Shown here piece after piece: positions 26,066 to 38,809 of a stretch of 64,000 nt of DNA. The DNA comes from Neodontobutis hainanensis (Eukaryota > Chordata > Actinopteri > Gobiiformes > Odontobutidae). Under the pieces are notes generated by a model that was not told the DNA's origin, did not search any database, and saw nothing but the letters and a program-made list of their open reading frames with translations. Position numbers and translations under genes: made by a program. The stretch is taken from positions 6,399,501 to 6,463,500 of the forward strand of contig JALDNG010000007.1 of assembly GCA_024349245.1 (NCBI GenBank). Reading direction: 5' to 3'. Each line of letters opens with the position of its first letter. The stretch's first letter is position 1.

Positions 26066-28943
26066 TCCTAGAGTATCCAATAGAAGGACTGGCCTTTTCT
26101 TGACTGCCTATATACTTTTTAGTGTAACAAAATCATAGTACTTCTCATTACCCTTCTCCTCCTTCTGGCACACTGGATTAAAGACTTTCCAAATCCTGTG
26201 AGACCCCTACTAATATAATGTCAGATTGATCTGTCAGCCAGAGGCCTTCTGAATCTGGGATATTTCCCCTTCCCAGAGGCACGATTAGCAATAAATATGA
26301 TATGCAGCATTACAACTGGTGGCCACTGTTGGTACATTTGGGGAAACACCCTACTGTACCACATATGGGATTTGTTGGTTAAAGCATGTCACAGTTAAAG
26401 CCACTTGTTATTTCTAAACATTTGTACACTCAGCTTCTTTGCATGTTTGAACTGAACATGGCCCTGCTCTCCTACAGCAGCAGGTGAGCTGTAAAACTCA
26501 TCTTTAATTTGCACAATATGTGCCGCCCTGGCCTTAAAACGCACAGTTCTGGCAACGCCTCTGAATGTTAAATCTCTCTCCCCCTGGCAAAATCTGTGTA
26601 ACATTTATCTAGTGTGAATGCTACCAACAGATGAAGCGTGTTTATCATTTTGATGCAGTTACTTGACAGAGGAAGGTATTGTGGTCTTAAGTGTGACACG
26701 CATCCAGCCGCGAGCACTCAATATGACTGTCAGAGGTATAATAATGGTTGTTGGTTTGATAAAGAAATAAGCTGGTGCATTGTGAGTGTATCCCATGAGC
26801 TCTGTCACGCCTCCAGCGACTTGATGTGTTTCTACACTAAGACCATAGGGCGAAAAAAACTCCATAAACCTGAGAGGCAACATTTAGAAACATTTTAGTG
26901 ATGGATTTTATCTTTCTGGCACATTCATGTGCTCAGGGAGTGCTGGCCGTGATGGATGTGTGACATATGGACAGTTTCTCTTACAGCAATGATAATTTAC
27001 TAATCAGATTCAGGGCCCTGAAGGGAGCATTGTTAACTGGATGTCGAGTGCTAGCGGAGATGTCAAGGGTGAATGATGTTCACCTGCGGAGCCAGCTTTA
27101 GGTGGTGTATAGGAAAGATTTTGGCTGCAGGTAAAATCAGACTATTATAGAGTTCATTTGAAATGAAAGTACACATTTGATAAGTAACAGTAATAATCAC
27201 AGATGTCGATGTGAAATGTAAACACCTCAGCACCTACTTCAGCACAGCACAGTTAAAATAATATAAAGAAATATGATCAAACTAACAGAGGTGGAGGTCT
27301 TTTATTAGGATGGTAAGGTAATGGCAGAAAGAGTTAATCTATTTGAGCAGGGGCTTGACACAAGGTCAGAGATGTTATCCTTTTCTATGGTTATTTTTTA
27401 TAAATAATTAAGTTTCCCCAGGATAATTGCATATGCATAATCCTAATTTGCAATTATATTAAACTGTGGTCTTAATATCACTGGACAGTTTATACGCATC
27501 AGCAACAAACAAAGCTTCCTGTGGCGCGCCCTGCTCACATTCTAAAAGCATCCTTAAAGAACTGTGGGTAAAAATATTATTAAATTACACAACATCACTT
27601 ACTTCAATTACTGCAGATATTTGTCAGGTTTCCTTTAAGGCCAGACATCAAGTATCATAAATCACATATATCTTATTCCCCGGGGAAAGTGGCACTTAAA
27701 ATGGATGATTTCTCAATGACATAACACATGCATTACGGGACACAAGTTACTGTGCATTTTTACTCACAGAGGGATATGAGATTTATATAACATTTATGTG
27801 AATAAAAATTGATATATAAAAAGTTTAAAGAGTCCTTTGTCACAGCAGATGTGCTTTTTACTCCTCATAAAAAAACACACACTCAGGCCAACTATATTTT
27901 ACAGTGTTCTTCTTGTTGTTAAGCCATGAAGGGCATTCAGACAAATGACCCAAGTACAATATTTTAGAAATGTCTTACTATTTCAACATCAGTGCTATTT
28001 GGAATTTCTATACAACCTTCTGTTATTTTTTTATTTCACGCAAAGGCATTTTCTCCATCCATGACTAACCTGTATTAGACTAAAGGCTAAGTATCTTTGG
28101 AGAAAAGAAAAACGCTGAAGATATTTAATGACAAAATTAGATATTAGCTAATTATCTCGCATTCAACTGTTTGCTCAAAATGAGAGTACTGTAGACGCTA
28201 CTCTCACAAATGTTAATCTGATGAATAATTAAAAAGATTTGACTTCACAGGACACATTATTTAAGACTTCTGATGAAAAGTTATCCAGTTGTCTTTGCAA
28301 TGCAGAGTGTAGAGATTACTTTGTTAGTGGATGAGGTGGTCATTTAGTGGGATCTGTTTCAAGTGCTTAAGCGGTTTGACTCAACTCATCTACTCCTACC
28401 GATCATCAGCCCCCGCCTTAAATCAATAGCAGTCTCATTCAGCAAGTTATAGCTCCTGTTAAAGGATTTAGTGGGTAATGGAAGTAGTAACCCCTGACAG
28501 CTCCTCCTGTGTGTTCGCCCTCAGTATAATGAATCCTGGGAATATCACAGAAGGGCAAGGTATTTACCCTGGCTACAAGGCGAGCGCTGTCCATCTTGCT
28601 GCCACACTGAAGCCCCAGTAATGAGCTGACAGCTGCAATGTTTACACTGCCGATTGCCACTCAAGTTGGAGGGACTGATTCCATGGCTTTAGTCTCTTTT
28701 GACGTTAATGATGCCAGTCCAAATGGCTCACCTTTCTGTAGACTGTCACAGATTCTTCCCAAAAAGACACTTCTAGTTACTATTAGTAGCTTCTCTGAAT
28801 ATTGCCCTTTGATTCTTGTACATTTTATAGTGGAAAGACTTTTGTGGTTAACAGCATATATTCAGTAACACTAACACAGTGTATGTAATGTTGCCATTTC
28901 TGAGGGAGGGATGTGCATTTCCGCCACTTAAAAAAAAGAGCCA

Positions 28944-29020
28944 CTTATTTAATAATTATGACTTTAAAACTCATAATTATGACTCTTTATGAATCTCATA
29001 AATAAATAATTAGGGAATCT
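28944..29020 (+). repeat. degenerate TCATAATTATGACT tandem repeat
   Basis: AATAATTATGACTTTAAAAC is followed by TCATAATTATGACTCTTTAT and TCATAAATAAATAATT, an imperfect tandem of a self-complementary TAATTA core. Confidence 0.5.
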
Positions 29021-31457
29021 TTTATCTCATGCTTTTTTTTGTAAATTAATGTATCATACAATACAATACAAAACTTCAAAACAAGAAAATTGCTTACAAT
29101 CTCAGATGAAGACCCAAACCTTTTTAGAAAACCCTCACTAGTATGGTGCAAGAGCTAAAAATAGTAATAATTACAGCTTTAAAGAGATTAAAAAATTATA
29201 GTTATGAGTAAAATATAAATTTGAATAAATGTTTTGTTATTTTATAAGTAGCAGAAATGGACTTCCTTACTGGAGGGATAAGGAGCTTTCTCAAATCGAG
29301 TGGCAACACAGATTTTGCTGAGAGACGTTCTTCGGAATAAACACATTCATGGCCATTAAATCATAACTATCAACAACATAAAGTGCCACACAAGGAGGGC
29401 TGGGGTTGGGGTTACTACAACAGCAAGTGAAGCAGTGTCCAGATGAAGAGGTACACGGACGCACTGACCACTGGACTTGGAAACAGCAAATGAACCACTG
29501 AGATAAAAGGACCTGCTAACGACTGTTCATATTTTACATTCACATAATACACTAAAGAAATATGTAAGCTATCAATTACATATCATAACCAACATCAACC
29601 ATTTAAGCGTTGCTGATTTGGCACATGTATTTATTTGGTTAAAGGAGCAACACTTCACCATTTTTTGTTTTAGCCGTATTCTCCATTGCATTTTTTATGC
29701 AAGCTCAGGTTTTAAATAGGACCATCTTTGATTTATACTTCGATTGATGGCAAGCATTCCTGCCTTCGTGGGATTAAATGAACAGCCTTTCTTTGCTCCC
29801 CTTGCTACAATCCAATGACATGTTGGTCTAAATTGCCTTTTGTTAATGATTGTGAGTGTGAATGAATGAATCTCTGTTAATTAGCCCTGCAATTAACTGT
29901 TAATTATCTGGCACATCAAGCTAGAGAGCACTGGGCCAAACCAACTGAGCCCTAGTAAATCTGAGATGTCAATTTTATAAATATTAAATTTAATATATAA
30001 AATATGTTGCTTCTCATGTTAGGTTAGATCTCTACATGATTCTTTATGTCCTCCATTTATATATAAGATGGGTTTACATTGTTCATTGTTCAGTCACAAT
30101 GCACATTAGAGACTTTTTTAAAACAATTCATATTGAAACCTGCTGGTATTCATGAAAGACATTTTATTTGGTTGTCTTTGAAATATACGCCCTTTGAGTT
30201 CATAGATGAAATTAGCCAATACCAACTCTGTGCTTTCACTGCCCTCAATCCACCAGCTCTGGACACACCCTAAAAATTCTGGCGCCATACACCAGCCGCC
30301 TTTCAGCATTGATCATGAAAATCTGTCCCATTATGTTTTTTTTTTTGAGCTGGGAATCATTGCTGTCCCAGCTTTGAGGAAGTACCCCGTTTTTTATTTT
30401 ACTGTCGCAACTGGATGAGATAGAAAACAGTTCTATTCACAACCAATTCCAGCACACAGTCATCTCAGCTGCCAAGGCTCATAATGTATAGTACCGTAGG
30501 GCTTTATTTGTCTGTTCGATTTGACCGGTAAAGAGTTTTTGTAGGTGGGCGCTAAGCAAACAAGTAAACACACAAACAACAAGCGATTATCTTTTTTAAC
30601 ACTGGACAAAGAACACTTTTGTCCAGAGCACTTGCTGTTTTTCAAAATCCTAAATGTTCCAGTTTTGTGTTCATCATGCTGCTTTTGAGGTTCAGACTAA
30701 GGTTAACCCACAGTAAGAAATCACCGAAAGCTTCTTCCGGTTCCTCCTCAGCTGCCAGCACCCACTCACTTGTGCACCACAAAATGCTCCTCCGCTCCAC
30801 TGTGGCTTGTGAGTGGGCTAATGCTCCTCATTAGAGGGGTGACCTTTCCGGAAATTGCCACTGTGCACTCCTCGCCACCCTCTGATTACCTCAGTTGCTG
30901 TGGCTAAAATCAAATACCCTGGTCATTCTCACAAGTCAGAGAAACACATTTGGTCGATGCTCTTGGCAGGCTTACTGGAAAGGGCTAGTGCCGGTGGCAA
31001 CCAGGTGAGGGATGAGCAGCAAACTCACCGTGAGGACTCGGCCCGTGTCTTACAGAGGAAGCAACACACAGTTACAACTTGACTGAGGTTATCTCAACCG
31101 AGGCTCGCTGAAAATTGAAGCGTTTCACAAGAGGACCGTATGTCCTAACTTGATTTAAAGCCTTGAATGTGTTGGCAGGATTGGACCATAGGTGATATAT
31201 TTAGTATGTTTAAACACACTCTAATTATGTGCCACATTCTAAAAATGAATCATTTCCCGTTTGTATTTTGAAAGTTGTGAATCTGGATGAAAGAATTGTG
31301 CATGTGTTTGATCGTGTAATATATTGCTCTGTACCAGTGAAGTTTTTTTTTAATGCCTTTGAAAAAGATTATCATCCAATTTGAATGTTGATTGTTTCAA
31401 AACGTCTAACTTTTTACTGTTATTAAATCTAAACGTAGTAGTAGAAGAATTCCCATC

Positions 31458-31474
31458 TGTGTGTGTGTGTGTGT
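31458..31474 (+). repeat. (TG)n microsatellite
   Basis: Seventeen bases of uninterrupted TG dinucleotides. Confidence 0.85.
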
Positions 31475-34400
31475 CGACAAGAGAGCAGTGCTAGAATAAT
31501 GTAGTGTCTGAAGAGCACAGAGGTTATCCTGCTGCACACACAGGTGTTTTATTCAATATTCTTTGGAAAGGTTGGCTGTACACTGTTATCTCTTCTCCTT
31601 TAGACCTCTGCTTCTCTGAGGAGCACTCTTCTTTTGAAAGCGTCATAGCATATCGTTGCTGGAGCATCTCTGGCACATAAGGCCTGGTGAGTAAAACATA
31701 TCTGCAGGGCAATGGGCTATTCTCTTGGCTAAGTTAAACCATGCACAAAAGTGGCATTAAGGGAATACATCACAGGAGAGGTCAGAGATATGTGTGGTAA
31801 TAAGCAAACCTCACATATCACAGTTTAATCACATGTTACACTGTACTGGATTATAGAGCCTTGCACAATGTTTTATTTTATTCATTTATTTTTTGGTAAC
31901 TTTTATACCAACCCTCAGAATTAGCTGCTGTTAAGATGATTAGAATAGATCAGTTATAAGAAGTTCTTTTGTTTCTGATATGAGATATTTGGAACAAACA
32001 AGACACTGCTCGATAACCACACGAGTATGACTTCACAGGGAGGATTTTACAGTTGGGATGTGGTTGGTACAGTATCCTGCAGCCTTCTCGATAATTGTAC
32101 ACAGGTCTGTGTCGCATGTGGCACTTTTGGCATCACACTTTATTCCTGAATGTGCCAAAACAAAGCCAAGGTTATTCGTCCCATTCTGCACCAGGCCTTT
32201 TTCAGGTGCGTGTACTAAATGTGTGAGTCTGAGCCAGACTCAGTACTGCACCTGTCCTCGCTGGGACCCTGTCGGAAGATGCCTAAAAATGCATTTGTGT
32301 TCCTGAAATGTAATATGTATACTACTGTATGTGAAGAATAAGTGGGAGAATGTGTGAAACGGTAACAACCAGTTGGCAGAGGTAGAAAATGCCAAAGGAA
32401 CGGAACAGAAAATGAGCGCTCAACAAGACATGATTCATTTGACGAGGCACTGCTTCACATTTGTTTCTTTTAACGATTGATGTATTACATAAAAAAAAAT
32501 AAGATTAAATGTTTTAGTGTTTTTTATTTGTTATGATAAAAGTGTATTCATTCATGAATGAATGATAAAAGTGACTAAAATATTATATAAAAACAGGATT
32601 TGTCATATTAATGAATCCAATTAACCCAAACAGATTTCTTTTTTAAACGCTATCAAACATGTTTTTTTTATTTTTCCTCAAGGTCACATTTAATAATTTA
32701 CTGTTTTTTGATAATAGCATTGCATTATTCAGTAATTACTTGTGTGTATACATCCATAATTCCAGTTTACCACAAAGTCATATTAGTCATGTTTCAATGA
32801 TAACTTTTGTCACCTCTGGGAAAAAGGGACAGATCACATTTCTGCTGCCAGATATTTGAGCCAAGCACTGAAAATAATCAAATCTGAGTGTGTTGTTGGC
32901 TTGATAGTAAGTAAATTATAATTTTCTTTTCTGTAAAGAAAATAAAAGGCTTGTAGAGCGCATGCCTTGTAACTGACCTTCACCATGATGATTGCCCACA
33001 CTAAAGAACGCCCAGTACTCTTTCTGAAATGTCATGTTCTTTCTGTACCAAGTTAGGTTCACATCTCTTTTATAACTGTTTATTACAAATTGATTAATAA
33101 GTGAAAAGTTCAGGACTACATTAAGCTTATGGATGTACTAAACTTGTATGTCTTGAAGCAGACTTCTTAAGGTTTGATGCTATAGAAGATAACACAATGT
33201 AAAATGTATTCATCATTTTGGAGTGTGCATACCATGACATTCCCTTCTTGCCAGGATCTTTACAGGCCATGGTGGCAGAATACTTCACATTATCTTTTAT
33301 GCATTCATTTTTTTACATGACATACATATAGAGTTTATAAGAGATATAATTACAGAGCTGACATTTTTACATTACATGAATACTGTATTTATTTATTTAT
33401 TTGAATAACAAACTTGGGATTGCAGGACCAGTAAAACAACATACCATAATGAAAAATTCTTATAAATAACAATAGCTGCAGGATCGTGGACTAGCCATGT
33501 GCCTCTTTAAAATACCTGTAGGAGCAGTGAAACCATACATTTTTACATAGAACCGTCTTTTTAATGAGAACGGATATACAGTATAAAGTGAGTTTATGTC
33601 ACTGGTATCTGGTGCACTGCGTCTGTGGAAGCAATGTTATGTGGATGCCAGACATCATTCAGAACTGACTTTGGAGGGGCATATTAATCTAAAAAGTGAC
33701 ATTGTTTTGCTGGAAGCTTTTGAAGGTGTGTACACTACAGTAGGTCATTCGGGGAGAAAAAAAAAAACTAATATGGCATGCATGGGGCTAAAGTGGCATG
33801 TGCATACAGATGGCCTGTTTCTCTCACTCCACCAAGGTTGTAGATGGAGCTTGGCAGAGTGTAACTGAACTCCCACTGTACCCTTGGTCCCAGGGGTTCA
33901 GATGTGTCCCATTCTGTTAATAATGACATTGTGCGCTCAAGCCAATTAATCAGCAGCTGCTACTGAAAATAGATGTACCTACTGGAACAGGAGAGGAGTA
34001 GAGTTGCTTATGTTGCACAATGCACTAAATGCAATACAGAACTCTTAGTACACATGAGTGGGAGACACGAGAAGGCTGGAGAAATCCCATAGCACTATTG
34101 TTGGAAATCTACAATCAGGACACAGAAATGTATAAGCCTAATAGGAAAAGCATTATGGTGCGTGGAGGTGTCACAGCTTATATAACAATATACAGACTAC
34201 AGCTTTTCTTATAATAGATAGTCCTCTGCATGTCAGTGAAATGAATATATTAACAAAAGACAAGGGATTTTAACATGGAACTTGAGGATATCGAAAAAAA
34301 AAATATTTATCTCAAATACTATTCCTGGTTTTAAGTTTTTCTGTGTGCCATCATAAAATTCCACGTGAGGGAGAATTTATAACAGAGAAAGCATATACAA

Positions 34401-35517
34401 AGATTACAATAATGATTCTTTTTTTTGTTGTTACTGCAAATAATAAAAAATAATATAACATTTGTCATATTCAGAGTTTTTTTTTTTTTGGGTAACTATT
34501 GCTTGCACTTTCTTTTTAACCACCTGAAAATACAGACACTATGCAACTGTTTTATTTCTTAATAACAACCTTTTTTGTCATTCTACTTGTCCACAATTTA
34601 TGGTTCCCTTCACACTTGCAATGTGAAAAGAAGGATTTTTTGTATTTTAAAATGTTCTGATTTTAAAATGACCTACTGCATGAATGTTTGTGTGAGCAAA
34701 TGCTGACCCATTACTGACCAAACTTTTCTGAAACTCACCACAATTCTTGTAAACTGAACATTTTTCTTTAAAAATCATTGTGATTTAAAAGTTCTCTGGA
34801 ACAGTGTTGAATACAAATGTCCAGATACACAATCATTTACCTAAATATGCAGCAATAAACAGGGAGGAGAAAGGATAGTGCTGATCCACAGCATATTACG
34901 ATTATTAATAATGAGACTTGTACTCAGCATGAGCTGTACAGCTACTGCAAGTGTTGGGATGGGCAAGGATTAATTTATGTGGGCATAAATCTGTTTTCAG
35001 TTTTACTTGAGGGAATTCTGCTGCCTTACGGAAACAGAGTAGATGTGCTGTGGTAGATTTACAGACTTAAGGTTAGCGCCTGATAAATTGTTGTTAAGAG
35101 ACAAGTCCAGTGTAATGCTCCTGAAAGATATAAAAGTGTGTGTTATATGGGAGATATGGGAGCTAATGCGTGATAGTCAATATGTCAAAATCCCATTGGC
35201 ACAAGCTTTGCATTCAGTTTAGTAAATCCCCGCTCCTGATTATCTTAAAGTCATTGTTATTGATCAACAGACCATTATTGGGGGTTTATCTGAAAGAGTA
35301 GTTGGACCAAATTAATCTGCAAAGGAAATAAATGACTGAGATTATGTTTTCAACAAAATAAAGGTCCCTGTTGCTGTCTCAATCTGAGAAAAAGTTAAGC
35401 AGATGAAGCGGCTTTAAAGGGTCCATTCTGTAATTTTTATATCCAACTAATTTAAGCAGTGCCAGCAGAGGGACAATATAGACCAGAGTAAGTGTCATCT
35501 GCATTATAAAATCATTC

Positions 35518-35569
35518 TCCTGCAAACACACTCAGACAGTGCTTCCTGCAAACACACTCAGACAGTGCT
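35518..35569 (+). repeat. perfect 26-bp tandem duplication
   Basis: TCCTGCAAACACACTCAGAC plus AGTGCT occurs twice in direct succession with no difference, so the duplication is recent. Confidence 0.9.
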
Positions 35570-38202
35570 TTTTTGTTCATTTTTCCTGCTAATATATGGG
35601 TAACTAAGACTTGGCGATAAATCAAATTAATTTGAGTTTCTGATTTTGGACGGTGTGAAAAATAGCCATATTGCTAAATCAAAAATAACACTGTTGTGGC
35701 TAATGCTGCTGTTTGCTCCAGAGCAGCTCCAAGTGGTGACTCTGCAGACGTTAAAGACACTAGTAATAAGAAAGTTGTCTTATTGCTTCAGTTATGCTTT
35801 AGTTTAGTGAAGAGACAGGAAACAGGAACAGTGTAGTGTAGCACAGGATACTTTTGTTGATTTATGGAAATTAGCCACACGGTTAGAGGCTTTTAAAGTC
35901 CTTCAACAAGACTTTGTAAGCAGTGGAAATTATTTTAGATCTGGCCTTTGGAGACAGAGAGGGCCAAAACTAAAAAATATCCAACCTAAACTGCTTATTT
36001 TGCCACTAAGGGTAGTACACTGCTGCTGCTGCTTTGCTCTTGTTGATTTGTATTGGCAAAAAAATTATGATAAATAAATAAATTAAATTAAAAAAAATAC
36101 ATTTGAATCTTTTAAGGTTAGCAAGAAAAAAATATCAACAAAAACTTCAAAATGTCTAAAAAAAAATGTAGAGCTTGAAAATGTATGAATCAGATATGAT
36201 TTTTTTTATTTCAGCCACACTTTTTATACATCCCACTCCGAAAACTCAAAGACAAAGACAGCAAAGACTATTGCTAGAGCACAACATCAACTACTATCAA
36301 AATGTGTGTGGTGCAGATTATGAAAAAGTGAAAAAGGAAAGTGTGCAAGTCTTACTACATGATACTTGATACGTACATACATTTTTGCAGAACTGGAATA
36401 TTTTACTAATATGTGGATTTTTCTGTCAAACAGCAATTGGTTTTATATTTTTGTGCTACATTAAAAAAAACAAAGTCCTGCTAAAGATAGTTTGGTGAAT
36501 ATGTTGATACTTGACCTGACAGTTTCTTCATGATGTTATGAGAGACGTTATTTTCTGTGAACTGTGATATTCTGAGCCAGTTCCTTATGTTTTTGCTGTA
36601 TTTTGATGTTGGCTATTGTCAGTGAGATTGAAAAGTGTACATGACAGCTCTTCTTTTTGTCTTGGCCTCTGATGAACTATTCTGTCGTGTACATTGTACT
36701 GAGAAGGACTCAAGACATTTACCGTCTTGTATGTCTTGCTGTTTTTGTAAGAAATGTTTCTCATATCTTCTTTACTTTCATAAAGAAATCCATTGATCTC
36801 ACTATATTTTTTTCTCTGAAATCCCTTCCAATATGAGTCTGGCGTATATCCCCATAGCTGTCTGTGTATAATAGCTCCATCTCTAAGAGGCTAATATATG
36901 CATGCCTCTGAAACAATCAGTCTTGTTTATCCAGAGCCCTTGAACCTCCCGGATCAGAAAGTTTCTGCAATGAATTCAGATTTGCTAAATCCCTGTCCAA
37001 TAAATTGCCTCCACTCTGCACAAACATCAAAACAAACTCTGGCTTTTTGTGCCACCAGCTGTTTGGGTGAGGAGAGCAAAAAGAGAGAGGTAGACAGAGA
37101 TGTGGAGATTTGTTTATTAGCGTCTCTTTCCCTCTCAGCCCATATCACCACACTTCCTGAAAAATCTTTGCATCTGCACTGCCGCACCTGCTAACTGTGT
37201 GGGAACAGAGAAAATTTGATAGAGACCTCGCAGGGAGCCGGAGCAGGTAGATTCAGGTTCATTTCAAAGTTTTCTCGCTCTAGTCTGTCTCCACAATCCA
37301 CTCGAGTCACTGTTTGTGAAATTCCGTCTCTGAATGTGTGCAGTTGCTGCAGGTGACTGAGCAGTGTGAGTTCATAGCACAAATCTATCATTTCTATCTC
37401 ATATAGAAGTACATCTCAGCTGTAATAGTCTCACCGTAAAAGCCAAGTTAATGGATGGTTTCTTCTTTGAAGCATTGATAAAGTGAGATTAAAACAGGTT
37501 TAAAGGGATCAGTTCCAGCTTTTGTCAAGTGATTATTTGTTTAAAGCCAAACATCTGCTCACTTGTTGCATTTATTCAAAATGACAAACAAAAGATTATT
37601 GGATTTTTGGGCCAATGGTAGTTTTAGAGCATTTCTTTCTGAAATGTTTAGAGTTCATTTTGTTTAGTGGAATGTAAGCAAAACACATTAAATTTAGTTT
37701 GTTTGTGTGAAACATCTGCTTGCATTTGGTCACTAATCTACACTATTTTAATGTTGATGTGAGACAATGGGACTCTTTTATTATTCAGCCAAACTTAGTG
37801 CTGTTTTGACTTAATCATTTGTATATATACACATAAATGTATACAGTAAACTATTTAAAAATTAAAAATTTATACTTAAGTATAAAAAGTAAAAAATATA
37901 AATAAAACTAAAGTAAAAATTCTGCCTTTTGCCTTTGTGTTTTCACAGTTACTAAAACGCATCCAAATGCTGCTATTGTGGCCCATGTGGTGCCCAGGGC
38001 TAGATTTTGTGTGGCGCCCCTTGCATTGTGACTAATATCACTTATGTTATTTTTATTTGAAAACAGTAATAAAAATGGAATAATAAGTGAAGTACAAAGC
38101 CAGGATTTGTACCCAAGGCATCTGCACACAGGTGCAGCACTTTGAGCTGAAGTGATTTTATTAAGCTTAACTGTGCTGTCAATTAAAATTTAAATGCAAA
38201 GG
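35570..38202. other. noncoding DNA, no feature identified
   Basis: Chance open frames (98 codons at 36898-37194) show no domain. I see nothing else. Confidence 0.4.
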
Positions 38203-38564
38203 CATCTGGACTAGGTTTTCAAAGTGAAGAGTTTCATCTCTTATCCCAAGAGACTTTTTCAATTCTGAGTTCAGCTGGTAAGAGAGCTGCGCTTACATCT
38301 CCAGAGGGAGGGGTTTGACCTGAAACTAACTCTGATTGGCCCAGGTTTTTCTGGTCTCATAGTGTTACAGTTGTACAGTGTTCTGAAACCTAAATTAAAA
38401 CAGTTTACACAGGAACAGTGACACTAACAACGCACCTGAGCCTTAACGACTCTCCCATCAGACGTCACACTGCCCTTTCATAGCTAACGACTATGAGACC
38501 AGAACGACGAAACGTCTTCACCTGGAAAACCTTGGACCTTGGACCTAAATTAGCAACAGAGTAA
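38203..38564. mobile_element. element with nested inverted repeats (family shared with 45736-45908)
   Basis: Left end CATCTGGACTAGGTTTTCAA and AGTGAAGAGTTTCATCTC match, inverted, the right end GACGAAACGTCTTCACCTGG then AAAACCTTGGAC. Inside lies a second inverted pair, TTCTGGTCTCATAGT at 38349-38363 and its complement at 38490-38504. On the plus strand a short open stretch (38493-38564) reads MRPERRNVFTWKTLDLGPKL, which may be the tail of an element protein; I cannot name it. The family is probably a retroelement of fish, possibly Penelope-like, but that is only a suggestion. Confidence 0.6.
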
Positions 38565-38757
38565 AGGGATATTTCCATTTTCTCTACTCATGATTTATTT
38601 GTGACGTTACCTTCAAGCTCTACCTTTATTTAACAAACCGGGGGAAACAGTCATTTCCGACATTACTCGTTACTGATAAAACGCTGTTTGTTTATAATGC
38701 TGTTAGTCCCATCACTGATTATTATTATTAATATATAGTATTTGTATTTTTTGACAT

Positions 38758-38809
38758 GGAAGTTTCCATGATCATATTACACACATGTAATATGATCATG
38801 GAAGTTTCC
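38758..38809. repeat. 23-bp stem hairpin
   Basis: Left arm 38758-38780 (GGAAGTTTCCATGATCATAT...) and right arm 38787-38809 pair at 21 of 23 positions around a 6-base loop ACACAT. The inner 14 pairs are perfect. Confidence 0.85.

Larger units (their letters stand above)
26074..35517. other. noncoding DNA, nearly featureless
   Basis: Apart from the two simple repeats listed, nothing is recognised. 27360-27465 has clustered homeodomain and octamer-like words (ATTTGCAATTA, ATGCATAAT, TAATTAAG), and 29870-29950 has repeated TTAATTA words; both are candidates for regulatory DNA on word content alone. Confidence 0.4.
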
